Assembly (NCBI RefSeq): GCF_029633865.1
Contig: NC_079222.1
Span: 28,582,166-28,646,165 of the forward strand
Reading direction: 5' to 3'
Length of the DNA stretch: 64,000 nt
Source of the DNA: Lampris incognitus
Lineage: Eukaryota; Chordata; Actinopteri; Lampriformes; Lampridae
Position numbers and translations under genes: made by a program. The notes beneath the pieces are model-generated. The model was not told where the DNA came from. It did no database searches and was given only the letters and a program-made list of their open reading frames with translations. Positions 10,721 through 22,470 of the stretch are shown here, one piece after another. Numbering within the stretch: the stretch's first letter is position 1; each line of letters starts with the position of its first letter.

Positions 10721-10895
10721 GTGTCGAATAACACCTGTGGCAGTGTTTGGATCATGTCACTAACCGTAACATTGGGTTTTCAAAACTTTTCTTTTGACAT
10801 CTTTTATTATATGGTCACCTACCTGCAGAGCCGTCTTTGGTCTGGTGTCTTGTCTAGCTCGGTTCACTTCTTTTTCGAATGTGCGGTGCATGTTC

Positions 10896-11173
10896 AAGAA
10901 GGTTCTGGGTTCGAACCCCGGGGTTGTCCAACTTGAGGGTCATCCCAGGTCCTCCTCTGTGTGGAGTTTGCATGCATGTTCTCCCCGTGTCTGCGTGGGT
11001 TTCCTCCAGGTGCTCCGGTTTCCTCCCACAGTCCAAAGACATGTAGGTCAGGTGAATTGGTCGTACTAAATTGTCCCTAGGTGTGAATGTGTCAGCGCTG
11101 TGATAGACTGGCTGACTGTCCAGGGTATCTCCCACACAATGACTGAATTCGGATAAGCGGCTTGGATAATGGA
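10896..11173 (+). mobile_element. tRNA-derived SINE (family B), 5'-truncated, with TSD
   Basis: It begins AAGAAGGTTCTGGGTTCGAA, so the A-box end is missing while the B box is kept. It ends with the family's GGATAAGCGGCTTGGATAAT 3' end. The 12-bp sequence CGGTGCATGTTC flanks it exactly at 10884-10895 and 11174-11185, which fixes both ends of the insertion. Confidence 0.92.
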
Positions 11174-12011
11174 CGGTGCATGTTCTGCTGTGACGCTGTC
11201 TTTTTTGATGATGTGACATTGGCTTTGTTTACCTCTGGGTGCAGACAAGAGATGCTCCTCAAGGGCTCAGCTGTATCACAGGCACAGGCACAGGTCTCCG
11301 CGTTAGCTTCTGAGCTAGCGGTGCTAATGCTAGCTGTGGCATTACCATGAGAAGCCCGTGACTGCAGCCTGCAGATCGGTGACGTTTTCAACGTTGGCTG
11401 TGCCTTGCGTAGTGTGGGCGGAGTCGGTGACGTGCTCAATGTTTGTACAGTAACGCACGCGAGAACGTGATCTACTCGCCCTGCTCGGGGTCCTGCGACC
11501 AGGGTCCAAAATTAACTTTTTGGCTTACCAGCCAAGGGGACTGGTAGATGAAAAAAAATCTACCGGCCAAGCATATTTTTTACCGGCCAAATTAGTAGTC
11601 TTTTTTGTGCCATACATAGGTTTTCAGTACATATCAATGACAGAGTAAGGTATTGTGATAACGCTTTTAAACACGTGACAAGAGCAGATCTGAAGCAAAA
11701 ACGTTTTATGTAAAATTAGTCAATGGTTAAAAGATAAAACGTTAAAAGTATGATTTCATGTTTTATTCGCAGTATTATTATAACTGCTCGAGTGCTCCAC
11801 ATGCCCATCACTAGTCCCAGACTACTTCTCACTCTACAGCAGCCACTCTCTTTGCACCGTCCATGATGTCTGGCCTCCTGCTCCTGACAGAGTCTTGGTG
11901 CCACAGATCAACAGCACTGGTTGGGTCATACTCCCTGATCTCGGGAGATGACAGCTGCACCATTAATAGATCCGAGAGTGTGTCTGAGTTGAGGTTGGAC
12001 CGCCAATCAGT

Positions 12012-12394
12012 TTTTTCTTAAATGTATTTCTGATTTTTCCCCTTTTCCCAATTTAGTGGCCAATCGATCCCTATTTTAGTTCAAACACCCACCCCTCGTA
12101 CTGCATGCGTTCGCCAACTGCATCTCTCCGGCCAGCAGTCTCGAAGGAGACGCCTCGTGACGAGGCGAATTCAGGCCAAACCACTGCTTTCCTTTCACAC
12201 ACAGAGAGACGCATTCATGTGACGAACACAAGCCGACTCCTCCCCCCTCCCGAAGACAGCGCTGCCAATTATTGCTGCTTCACCGAGTCCGGACATAGTC
12301 GGATATGACGAGACGGGGCGCGAACCCCGGTCTCCAGTGGGCAACTGCATCGACACAAAGCCGATGCTTAGACCGCTACACCACCGCGGACCCT
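12012..12394 (-). mobile_element. tRNA-derived SINE (family C) inserted in the hAT element
   Basis: On the minus strand its head reads GGTCCGCGGTGGTGTAGCGG, with an A box TGGTGTAGCGG and a B box GGTTCGCGCCCC. A 14-bp imperfect duplication (GACCGCCAATCAGT at 11998-12011, GACCACCAATCAGT at 12395-12408) flanks it. The head differs from families A and B. Confidence 0.88.
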
Positions 12395-12553
12395 GACCAC
12401 CAATCAGTCTTAACCTGTGTCATAGTGTTGAAGCTAGCACACAGCTAACGTTAGTGCAAGCTAGGTGTCACCTACTAGTGCTAGCTGGCTAACGTTAGCT
12501 ACAGCCAGCACTTTGTTGACGCTGTATAAGGATATTTTGAGACGTAAATTCAC

Positions 12554-12853
12554 TTACTCGCACATCCATTCGAAGTCGGAGAGTGGTCTGGCCTTCTTGC
12601 CAATGGCATGCACAGTCCTAAACATGTTCTGCATTCTCATGCTGGTCTGCCCGGACATGGCTATTAGCGTCTTTACGGAGGAGGTTGCGAGGACAGACTC
12701 CGACTGAGCCCGAGAGGCCTTCATACAGGTAATATGACATGTGGAGGTCTCATGTTCCCTGGTGTTTTCTACCTTCATTAGCTTGTTACCGGTGACAAAT
12801 GAATTGCTACGGTTTTTAGCGTCCTGGCGACAGACAGAGCAACTCATTATCAC
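12554..12853 (-). pseudogene. TTF-type zinc finger fragment of a hAT/ZNF862-like protein
   Basis: On the minus strand the reading frame has SCSVCRQ, then HETSTCHITCMKASRAQ and ends FRTVHAIGKKARPLSDFEWM. The Cys-x2-Cys, later His/Cys pattern and the 'AIxKxxRPxSDF' stretch match the N-terminal TTF-type zinc finger region of hAT-derived proteins such as ZNF862/KIAA1586 relatives. The DDE catalytic core and dimerisation domain are missing. The surrounding hAT inverted repeats show it is transposon cargo or remnant, not a host gene. Confidence 0.65.
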
Positions 12854-13157
12854 CGTCTGTGCATTATACTCCAGCCAGCCTCTCGCAGCTCCTTTATCGT
12901 CATCCCTCCACTTTTCACTAAACTTTTTTTTTTTTGGTTTGGTGGTGATGGTGGCTTCTTCCTCCTCTTCAGGGCATGGTTGTCTTTTTGATGGTGGTTT
13001 TGCGCTTTCTAAATATCGCCACGTAAGTGGTGTTGCTCGCTAACGTTAGTTAAAATAATAGAGTAGGCTAGTACCGAGTTTGACGGTGCTGCTGTCGTTG
13101 TTCCTCTCGAGTGTGTATGTAACGTTACCCGCCAGTAGCGTCTAGCAACATTCAAAT

Positions 13158-13316
13158 GCACTTTGATTGGTTAATTTCTGTTATTGTTGTTGCTATGTTA
13201 TTGTTCTAATGCACTTTGGTTGGTTAATTTCTGTTATTGTTGTTGCTATGTTATTGTTCTAATGCACTTTGGTTGGTTAATTTCTGTTATTGTTGTTGCT
13301 ATGTTATTGCTGTTGC
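13158..13316. repeat. Three tandem copies of a 53-bp unit
   Basis: Units start at 13158, 13211 and 13264 with GCACTTTGRTTGG. They are nearly identical and sit near the right end of the hAT element. Confidence 0.93.
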
Positions 13317-13319
13317 TAA

Positions 13320-13453
<134 letters not shown>

Positions 13454-13582
13454 GGGGGATTAAGTGGTTAGATTTCACTTTTTTTGTTACTTGCCATGTG
13501 GCGGGTAAGCTTCTGAGATTTACTCACCAATCAGAAAATCTACTCGCATTTGGCAGGTGGCGAGTGTTAATTTCGGACCCTG

Positions 13583-14720
13583 CCTGCGACTACAGATGAC
13601 ATCACTACCTCACGCATTATGATTGGTTAGGGCTTGGGTAGGGGCTAGTTCGGTGTAGGAACAGCGGGAAACAGTAGATTGACGTTAGACGCAGCTCGAG
13701 CCTTCGGCCCTCACGTGCGTTCGCTCGTCCAGGACCCCCCCACCCCCACCCCCCGGTCCTGAGCCTGCGGCCTCGCTCCTTAGACGCAGCTCGGGCCTTT
13801 GGCCCTCACACCTTTACTAACCAACTCTATGTCAACGTGGATTGTAAAAAACACACAGCTAAATAACTATAAAGCTAGCGTTAAAGCTAGCAACATAATC
13901 AGTGACTGCTGTTTCATGCTAGCTAATGCTCGTGCAATGGCGGGAATCGCAAACCAGTGAACTTGAGGGTGCCCACATTGCGCACGTCACAGCCCACATT
14001 GAACACGTCACCGACATTGAACACGTCACCGATCTGCAGGCTGCAGTCAGGGGTACTTGATTACCATTGTGCTCACTGACAGGCAGGCCAGAATAATAAA
14101 CCTGTTCTCCCACCAAACCTCTAGTGAGACATTATTGGAAGTGCTTGTTGTGCTTGACTCTTCTTTTACCCCGGACAACGTCTGTCCAGAGCTCAGAGTT
14201 TGACACTGCGGGGGTTGAACAGGTCTTTGGTCTTGCTCCCTGGTTTAGCCAATAGCACATATTCAGATCCCATGTGGTGTCGGTCTCACGTGGCTATCAC
14301 CGTGGGGCTCGTTATGTTTCGCAGTGCGCTACATGCCCCTGGTTCTGATTGTCCGCCGGTTCCGGCACATCAACTTGGGAAGCAGCAAACAGCGTCAATA
14401 AGTTTTTCATCCTTTTGCATTTCGTAGTGCATAGAGATTCTTTTTTTCAAGCTCTGTGATTTTCTGGCTGAGCTTGGCACAGCTGGTACATTTAGTGGAG
14501 GGAGAAGAGAGGGGAGGCATTTTTCCCAAAGCAAAAGAAAGTCTCCAGCTGTCCAACTTCCGAGAGCATAAACCTGGTTTATGCTTTCTTCAGCTTTCCC
14601 AGAATAGGATCATTCCAGGTCTCGCCTATTGTACTGTCACGTTATACACTAAATAGGATCACTGTTTGCTGTTATTTCAGGTCTCTCCTACTGTAGTCAC
14701 AACTTTCTTCAACTTGATTC
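13583..14720. other. LINE-derived 5' region, orientation mixed
   Basis: No gene is seen. Two similar stretches (CAGCTCGAGCCTTCGGCCCT near 13690 and CAGCTCGGGCCTTTGGCCCT near 13786) repeat about 96 bp apart. The segment 13971-14052 (GAACACGTCACCGATCTGCAG) is an inverted relative of 11362-11440, the 5' part of the L2-like LINE. The rest resembles LINE ORF1 leader sequence only weakly. Confidence 0.35.
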
Positions 14721-15412
14721 TGTCAAGTTGTCAAGTTATTTCCTGACATTCGGTTGGCATTATTCATTATTTCGTTTGTCAGTGGGCCATCACCCCTAAG
14801 TGAACGTCACTACCTTCAGACGTCTTTCCGTCAGATGTGTTTTGAGGCCTCAGTCTTGTTAATATATTCCAGTACCTCAAATGTCGACTTATCTACATTA
14901 CTTCCTCACATTCCATGATCAGAAGTGAAAACAATCCCCACAGAGAGAAGCCAGTCTGGTTCAGAAGACAGTCTGGTTCCCAAGGGCAGCGGGACTCCTT
15001 GTGTTTCAGCCTCAGTGCCGTGGACAGACAGTCTCTTCTCTTTAAAAAGACGAAATCTCAAAACTCCATGAAAACCATGGTCACTTTCACAAATAATCTA
15101 GCTGTTAAGTACTGCTCGTGGAGAAGTAGCAAAAAGTAACAAAAAAGTAGGAAAACTTGGAAAGTCAAGAGCAAAGTGGAGAGCAAGAGCAAAATTGTCT
15201 GCACTGTAGCGTGGGTGGAGAGGGATATAGGACACTTCATTGCTTAGTACCTGTTGGCTGTTCAGCTGTCAAAACCCTTTTTACAGAGTAAAATTAAATC
15301 TGTCATAACTTGCGCAGAATTAATCTCAACTTGCATAGACTTAAGGAAAGGTGAGAGAGTGGGATCAGGACAGCATGTCATGGGAGTGTGAGAGAGAAGT
15401 TTGGAGACTTCA
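14721..15412. other. Stretch without recognisable feature
   Basis: No gene, repeat family or RNA is recognised; short open frames here have no recognisable motif. Confidence 0.4.
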
Positions 15413-15565
15413 TGTCTTGATGCATGCACAATAATCCAGGTTATATAATCAAAGAAGGAGGAATCAGTTCATCTGGATACAATGTTTATTGACAGATACA
15501 TTTCATCACTCATCTAAGTGATCGCGTCAGTTGCAGTCTGCTGTCAGTTTAGACTGAAGATGTCA

Positions 15566-15567
<2 letters not shown>
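15413..15567 (+). repeat. Penelope-like element terminal fragment
   Basis: It shares the CAATAATCCAG ... TCAGTTCATCTGGATACA ... TTTCATCACTCATCTAAGTG signature with the termini of the Penelope-like element at 37961-40795. A TG run (15569-15597) follows directly. Confidence 0.75.
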
Positions 15568-15597
<30 letters not shown>

Positions 15598-15600
<3 letters not shown>

Positions 15601-16304
15601 CGCTACGAGCTTACAAACCTCTTGGCTTAAAGGTTTCTAGCCCGATATGTCAGGATGACTAGGCACTCTGCTTTACGTTGTACTGCGCAGCATTCTAACC
15701 CTTTGTCCCGCGTCCCACATATTGAGCCGACGTCCTTCATTTTGATCACTATCCAAAAATAATCTCACGCATTCGTTGTTGCAATGTCTCCACTCTCACA
15801 TCACAGATCTGGGTTAGTCATACATTTCTTCAGTTTCATAAATTGCTCCAGTTAAAGAACAACGTTGTCAAAGACAACTCTCGTTATTTTTTATTGGTAA
15901 TGCCTACAGCAACTCATTCTCTAATCTGTTTTTCAAGCATTACATGTTGTCATATGCTACAGGCGGGTCGTAAATGTGTCTATTTTAAGCCCAACAGCTA
16001 TGCAGCAGTTTAAGGCCCTTTTTCATAAGTGGACATTATAAAGCTGTCCTGTATTTTACCGCATTTTTTTTACTGTTTGTCCTTCATTTGGATTGTTTAC
16101 ATCCGGTATCCCAAGAACCCTTCTGTGCACCATTGTGAAAGGTCAGGGTGTGACCTTGTTGAATAATCATTTCGCTGGCCTGCATCTCTGGTGACAATGC
16201 ATGTTTTTAGCCCTCGGCTACACACTGATAAGAGTCACAACGTTTTTATGGTTAGTTGGCTCTCCTGACCCCACTCGCATCCCGAAGACAACTAGAGCAA
16301 CTGC
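15598..16304. other. Stretch without recognisable feature
   Basis: No gene or repeat family is recognised. Confidence 0.4.
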
Positions 16305-16312
16305 ACGGTTAC

Positions 16313-16816
16313 CAGTGTTGTAGTCGAGTCACTAAACCTCGGGTCCGAGTTGAGTCTCGAGTCCCCAGTGTTCCAGTCTGAGTCCGAGTCCCCAAAGAAA
16401 AGTCCGAGTGCGAGTCCGAGTCAAGTCCCTATTACCCGAGTCCGAGTCATCAAGGTTGAGTCTGAGTCGAGTTCCAAGATGGGCTCCAGTGTTCCACTCA
16501 GGCACCGTAAAAAAGCCGCCATACAAATAACAAAGGTCTACATTAAACAAAAAATGACACTGCTGCCACCATTTCAAAGGGAGTTTATTTACTTTGTGAC
16601 ACAATAGCCAAAAAAAACTAACAAAAACAAAGAAAAACAGTCTTTATCAATTAACAAGTCCGAGTCCTCATCTCCAACTTCCGAGTCCGAATGCAGTCAA
16701 TGCTCGAGTCCAAGTCCGAGTCATTAGTGCTCAGTCCAAGTCGAGTCACGAGTCCTGAAAATCAGGACTCGAGTCGGACTCGAGTCCGAGTCCTGGACTC
16801 AAGTACTACAGCACTG
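16313..16816. mobile_element. hAT-type MITE rich in GAGTCC/GAGTCCGAGTC motifs
   Basis: The left end reads CAGTGTTGTAGTCGAGTC. The right end read inward is CAGTGCTGTAGTACTTGAGT. Flanking 8-mers ACGGTTAC (16305-16312) and ACGCTTAC (16817-16824) differ at one base, as for an aged hAT duplication. Most of both arms consists of variant GAGTCC hexamers. No coding capacity is seen. Confidence 0.85.
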
Positions 16817-17595
16817 ACGCTTACTGGACCCTTAAGGAGCCTAACAAATTGTTGCCTGGCACCAGTGATGTGCAATCAGGGGAGGCAGGGGAGGCAGTGC
16901 CTCACACAGGCTAATAAAAAAAAAAACCATGATAGTTACAATTTTACCTTTTTATTTTCTTAACTTTAATTTGTTTGTACTTTAATTTGTAAAACTTGTT
17001 GTTTTATCAATAAAAGGCATGCCCTATTCAGGATGGCCTGCTCCCAAAGCTAGCATTTGTGAAAGCAGGCTGCTGAGGCAGAGTCTGCTTGTGCCTCTCT
17101 CTGGCACAAGTAAATATAGTTCACTGCCTGCCCAGCCATGGACCTCACTGCACGTTACTGCCTGGCACCTGTTTGCTGGTAAATACTGACGGTCAACCTG
17201 GTTGACAGAAAACACATTGTCCTGTTCTTCCTCCTGTTGACTCCTGGTTCAGGGCCTGCTGATTAGGGATATTTATTGATATAAATGTTATGACAGAAAA
17301 GGGCTATCCCTAAAGGTTTGCCAAAAGCTAAAAATAGCCCAGAGCTGCGATCAGGGTCACCAGTGAAAATATAACCATAATACAGAGCCGGGGCGCCTCC
17401 CTGTCTGTGACGCAGAGCAGCAGCGAGAGGTGAAACCAGTTAGTGTTTACAGGAACAATGAGCCACCTCTGTTGTAGCTCACTTAAACTGCCCATCTGTG
17501 TTTGTTTGCATTAACAAAGAGTTGTAGCAGTGTTACCGGTCAGTCCTCACTTCCTGTCTGACACAGGATAGGGACCAACTTAAGTTCCAGGAGGG

Positions 17596-17718
<123 letters not shown>

Positions 17719-17947
17719 TGTGTGAGGAGGGTGTTAAAGATGATAATATACCTGACCAACAACCAACATGCTTGACAAGCAAGACAACATGCTTGACCCA
17801 AGTTTTGACCTTTGACCAGCCGATGCTGTTTGGATTTACTGTAATAACTAATATATAGTTGTTGTATTGTTGTAGACACTGTAAAATCTTTCCAAATGAT
17901 TATTACTCAGGGAAAGTGGATCATAGTAAAACCATAGAAAGAGAAAA

Positions 17948-17974
17948 GCAATATCACATTTCTTGTGATATTGC
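17948..17974. repeat. Short perfect hairpin
   Basis: Arms GCAATATCACA and TGTGATATTGC, 11 bp each with a 5-nt loop. No terminator or regulatory role is implied by the context. Confidence 0.7.
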
Positions 17975-18029
17975 CTCTTTTTTTAAAATTAAAATACTAA
18001 ACAAACTCTATAGCCATGTATTATACCAT

Positions 18030-18060
<31 letters not shown>

Positions 18061-18062
18061 TA

Positions 18063-18264
18063 TTCCCACCTTTTTCTCCCAATTATACTTGGCCAATTAC
18101 CCCACTCTTCCGAGCCATCTCGGTTTCTGCTCCGCCCCCTCTGTCGATCTGGGGAGGGTTGCAGACTACCACATGCCTCCTCCGATATATGTGTTTCGGG
18201 GATTTGAACTGGCGATCCCTGTGTTGGTGGGCAACGGAATAGACCACTACCCTACCCAGACACT
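18063..18264 (-). mobile_element. tRNA-derived SINE (family A), internally deleted
   Basis: The 3' end lies next to an ATTT repeat at 18026-18062. The body keeps the family's CCAATTAxCCCACTCTTCCG and CTACCACATGCCTCCTCCG blocks, then jumps near 18190 to the head (GCAACGGAATAGACCACTAC). About 200 bp of the middle is missing. The B box is altered (GATTTGAACTGG on the plus strand). Confidence 0.85.
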
Positions 18265-19195
18265 CTGATAGTAACTCTGTAAGAGCACTTTAGGAATATC
18301 TTTTAAACTAAAGAAGGACTACAGCATTTGTTTATTATTCTGACAAGAATGCTAATATTTTGTAATGGTTTTCGGTAGTGCATTTTGTATGGGTTTGCAG
18401 ACTTGCCCACTATCACTTTAACCGTAGAAACAATGCCACATGCGCCACATTGCTCAAACTTAATGCAATGCGCTATAAGCCATTGAATGCCATGCTATGG
18501 GAATGGACACAGTAATAGAGTTCACTATTGTTTGGTGAAAGTTGGACTCGAGAAAGTTAGAGTCAGCATTTACTCAAAGTCCTGCATTTGTTTCTCTGCA
18601 TTGAACATGCCGCTCCATTTTACCTGAACTGCATGTATCGAGGGCACTAATGTCATTATCTTACCCTAGATATCAATATTTTCTTGCATCAGTATCACAA
18701 AGATTGACAAATACTATTAACTACCTCGACCATCTATAGGAATCTGTTAAGGTGGTGCTCAGTAAAGGATCTCCCCACCCACCCCATTGCTCCATCATAC
18801 AAACCCATCTCAGAAAAAAAAATTGTCATGGTATAGAAAATGCAGATAAAAAAGCAGTGATTTCTAAACATACTTTGTATGGTATTTCACTGTATGAAAA
18901 CAAGATAATTCATGTTTTGTCTGATCAACTTCATTTCATTTGTACATACATCCATTCCTGCCATTCAGGCCTGCAACACATTCCAAAAAAAAGTTTAGAC
19001 AGAGCAGTTTAGGGCTAGTAATGAGGTAAAATAATTATATAATGATGTGATTTGAAACAGGTGATGTCCATCATGATTTCGTGTGTAAGCAGCATCCAGG
19101 AAAGGCCTGGTCCTTTACGCGCAAAGATGGGCTGAGAATCGACAGTTTGTCAACAAATGCGTGAGAAAATTATCGAAATGTTTAAAAACAATATT
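18265..19195. other. Stretch without recognisable feature
   Basis: AT-rich DNA; no gene or repeat family is recognised. Confidence 0.4.
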
Positions 19196-21540
19196 CATCT
19201 CATCTCATCTCATCTCATCTCATCTCATCTTATCATCAGCCGCGATAGGTCGCGACGGCAGCACACTAAGTAGGGCACTCCGGATGTCCCTCTCCCCAGC
19301 AATGCCCTCCAGCTCCTCCTGGGGGATCTCAAGGTGTTGCCAGGACAGATTGGACATGTAGTCCCTCCAGCGAGTTCTGGGTCTACCCTGGGGTCTCCTC
19401 CCACTTGAACGTGCCCGGAAAACCTTCAAAGGAAGGTGCCCAGGGGGTATCCTAATCAGATGCCTGAACCAGTTCAACTGCAGAGGTGTAAAAACCAGGT
19501 ATAGAAAGTAAAAGTCCAAACCATGTATTTGCTCTACTCATGCACTATACCAGCAGATTCTAGTCAACACCACTCCTCAACTAGGTAGGGAAAACTAGTT
19601 AATGAAATCAGCTGGTTTAGTAAAATGGTTGGAGCAAATACACGGTTTGGACATTTATTTTCTGGACCTGGTTTTTACGCCTCAGCTCAACTGGCTCCTT
19701 TCAACGCATACGAAGGAGCAGCAGCTCTACTCTGAGCTCCCTCCGGATGTCTGAGCTCCTCACCCTATCTCTAAGGCTGAGCCCAGCCACCTTACAGAGG
19801 AAAACTCATTTCAGCTGCTTGTATCCGCGATCTCACCCTTTCGGTCACTACCCAAACCTCATGACCATAGGTGAGGATTGGAACTAAGATTGACTGGTAA
19901 GCTTTGCTTTCTGGCTCAGCTCCCTCTTCACCACCACAATAGTCCGGTACAACGTCCGCATTGCTGCTGATGCTGCAACAATCCGCAAGTCAATCTCCTG
20001 CTCCATCCTACCCTCACTCGTGAACAAGACCCCGAGATACTTGAACTCCTTCACTCGAGGCAACAACTCATGCCCAACCCAGAGGGAGCAATCCATCATT
20101 TTCCGATAGAGAACCATGGCCTCAGACTTCGAGGTGCTGACTCTCATCCCGGCCATTTCAAACTTCGCTGCAAACCACCCCAGTGTGCGCTGGAGGTTGA
20201 GTTCTGATGAAGCAGACAAAACCACATCATCTGCGAAGAGCAGAGATGCAATTTGGTGGTTTCCAAAATGAACATACTCTGCACCTTAGCTGTGCCTTGA
20301 CATCCTGTCCATAAATATCACAAACAGAATTGGAGACAAGGGACAACCTTGGCAGAGTCCGACACCCACTGAAAACGTGTTTGACTTTGTGCCAAGAATG
20401 CGGACCGGATGGCTTGTAGTAAATGCCCCGGTACTTCATACTCCTGCAGTACCCCCCACAGAGTGCCCCTGGTGTACACGGTCATAAGCCTTCTCCAAGT
20501 CCACAAAACACATGTAGACTGGCTGGATAAATTCCCATGCCTTTCTTAGCACTTCTGCAAGGGTAAAGAGTTTGTCCGTTTTTCCACGGCCAGGACGGAA
20601 TCCTCATTGTTTCTCCTGGATCCGAGGTTCGACAGTTGGTTGGAGCCTCCTTTCCAACACCCTAGAGTAGACTTTCCCAGTGAGGCTGAGCAGTGTGATG
20701 CCCCAATAATTGGAGCACACCTTCCGGTCCCCCTTTTTTAAATATGAGAACCACCATCCCCGTCTGCCACTCCACAGGTACTGTCCCCAACCTCCACACA
20801 ACACTGAAGAGGCGTGTCAGCCAAGACAGCCCAAAAATGTCCAGAGCCTCAGAATCTCATCCATACCCGAAGCCCACACCCAAGGAGCTTTTAAACTACC
20901 TCGGAGACCTCTGCCAGGGATATGGGTGGGGCTTCCCCGAGTCTTCAGATTCTATCTCCTCCACTCAGGACGTGTTAGCCGGGTACAGGAGCTCCTCAAA
21001 GTGTTATTTCCACCGCCCGACAACATTCCCCGTCCGGGTCAGCAGCCCCCCCCCCCGGCTGAACGCAGCCTGAGTCAAGCCCTGCTTCCCCTTCCTGAGT
21101 CACCGGATGGTTTGCCAGAACTTCATTGAGTACTCCGAAAGTCCTCCTCCACAGCCTCGCTGAACTCCTCCCACACTTGGGTTTTTGCTTCCACAACTGC
21201 TGAAGCCGCAGCCCTTCTGGCCTCCCGGTACCTGTCTGCTGCTTCAGGAGACCCCTGGGCCAACAAACCCGAAAGGCCTTCTTCTTCAGCCTGACGGCTT
21301 CCCTCACCACCGGTGTCCACCAGCGGGTTCTTTGACAGGCACTGCTGACCTTATGACTACAGTTCCTACCCTGCCACATCTGCAATAGAGGCTTTGAACA
21401 TGGCCCACTCAGATTCCATGTCCCCAGCCTCCCTCAGGATACACGAGAACTTCTTCCGGAGGTGGGAGTTGAAGACCTCATGGACAGGGACCTCTGTCAA
21501 ATGTTCCCAGTTCACCCTCACTACACGTTTGGGTTTGTCA
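19196..21540 (-). mobile_element. Second RTE/Rex3-like LINE copy, 5'-truncated, with (GATGA)n tail
   Basis: In minus orientation this copy keeps the 3' end missing from the copy at 1529-4978. Its C-terminus reads WFRHLIRIPPGHLPLKVFRA and GRPRTRWRDYMSNLSW, then a stop, a short UTR and a pentamer tail (plus strand CATCT repeats, 19198-19232). The polymerase box reads LLFADDVVLSAS near 20190-20210, so both catalytic aspartates are present. Frameshifts occur near 20225, 20500 and 20740, and a MITE interrupts 19481-19685. The 5' side ends at about 21540 in the endonuclease-RT linker, against a gypsy LTR. Confidence 0.8.
19481..19685. mobile_element. hAT-like MITE inserted in the RTE LINE
   Basis: The ends read CAGAGGTGTAAAAACCAGGT and, inward from the right, CTGAGGCGTAAAAACCAGGT; similarity continues for about 54 bp. 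The LINE sequence resumes after TTCAACTG (19473-19480) / CTCAACTG (19686-19693), a 7/8 target duplication. Confidence 0.82.
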
Positions 21541-21877
21541 TGTCATGGTGTGTGATCCTGCACACCTGCGCCCAAGCTCCCTGATTGGCCTCCCCTAGGT
21601 ATATATGTCCCTGGGTTGCTCTGGCGCTTTATCGTTCATCTCACACTCTCTCAAAGACTCTTGATTGCCAGAGTGCTTCGTCTGTTGTGAGCTTTCCCCA
21701 CGGTCTATTCCTCCCGTATGTGCCTGCTGTTTGTAAGTTTGCCACTTCCTGATGTGAGCTTTCCCCGCTATCTGTGTCGTTTGTTAGTCTCGTTTAATGA
21801 AAGAGTTGTCTGCACTTGGGTCCTCTCCCTGCTCTTGTCGTGACAGTATAAACTGACCGAGTATGAACCCAGTGGAT
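21541..21877 (+). mobile_element. Ty3/gypsy-type 5' LTR with leader and gag start, truncated
   Basis: The LTR runs from TGTCATGG (21541) to TCGTGACA (21845), about 305 bp, with a GTATATATG TATA-like box near 21600. A short leader (GTATAAACTGACCGAGT) is followed by ATG at 21863 and the peptide MNPVDG. This resembles the MDPA-type gag start of fish gypsy elements. Sequence then switches abruptly to the repeat at 21878, so no gag or pol follows. Confidence 0.65.
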
Positions 21878-22470
21878 GGCTTGCTTAGCGTTGGCTGTTT
21901 TTAGTGTCATCGTGTGGAGTTCAGGGAGTTGTGAATGGGTGGGAGAGCTAGCGTTGGATTGACTGAGGGAGCGTCTGCTGCACCCTGTCCGAAGCTGCGC
22001 CTGAAGAGGAAATACTGAGGGTGATCTGACAGGACGGGGAAGTGGGGCAGGCGAAGCTAACTGCTAGCCCATGCAGACTGGCAGTTCCGGTAACACCGAG
22101 GGCATTCTGCAGGGAGGTGTTGAAGGTGTCTGGCTGGGACAGCTAGCGTTGGATCGACTAAGGGAAGCTGGTCTGCTGCATCCGGTTGGCCCAAGCACCA
22201 CGGCCCTGCCCGAAGCTGCGCCTGAAGAGGAAGCACCGAGGGCGGTGTGACAGGACGCGGAAGCGGGGCGGGGCAGGCTAAGCTAACCGTTCTGACAGTC
22301 ATCCTGGCGTTCATTCTATTGGACAGTGATTTATTTTTTTTTAGTTTGGATGTATGTGTTAGTTTGGATATGTGTTCTTGTAGTTCTTGTTGTTTTTGGA
22401 TGTGTGTTTTTGTCTTTGTGTTGCACTGCTGTGGGCTGGGGAAAACGATATTTCATTTGAAATATGAATA
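21878..22470 (+). repeat. Dispersed repeat family D with two internal subrepeats
   Basis: Two related units begin GAGAGCTAGCGTTGGAT (about 21944) and GACAGCTAGCGTTGGAT (about 22135). Each contains GGTCTGCTGC-type, AAGCTGCGCCTGAAGAGGAA and TGACAGGACGSGGAAG blocks. The same layout occurs at 48085-48770. The 3' part is GT-rich and ends in an ATTTCATTTGAAATATG segment. The class is not determined; the second copy begins AAGATGGCGGC, as some LINE 5' UTRs do. Confidence 0.7.

Larger units (their letters stand above)
7140..11499 (-). mobile_element. L2-like LINE with SGNH-type ORF1, broken by SINEs
   Basis: A long non-LTR retrotransposon lies in minus orientation. From its 3' end, 7140-7890 is a 3' UTR (TTTATTTGTATAGCACATTT motif on the plus strand). 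About 8359-8643 gives an RT N-terminal block (QIVNTSLVPGLFPQALK, VIKPLLKKNNLD). About 9380-9922 gives the endonuclease with NIYRPPKYHANFLDDLAEL, a GDLNIRADNPQD block and FLTETWLDQ. About 10200-10720 gives ORF1 with FIMHVGTNDT, the GxND block of the SGNH esterase domain found in CR1/L2 ORF1 proteins. RT active-site blocks are absent, so the element has a large internal deletion plus frameshifts. SINEs interrupt it at 7891-8252 and 10896-11173. The hAT element at 11500 probably also inserted into it. Confidence 0.7.

Noticed and set aside
13158-13316. CRISPR-like spaced repeats
   Set aside because: The three 53-bp units are contiguous with no spacers, and the DNA is eukaryotic.
16864-17460. Possible hAT element starting CAGTGATGTGCAATCAGGGG
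   Set aside because: No inverted right end or 8-bp duplication could be found downstream.
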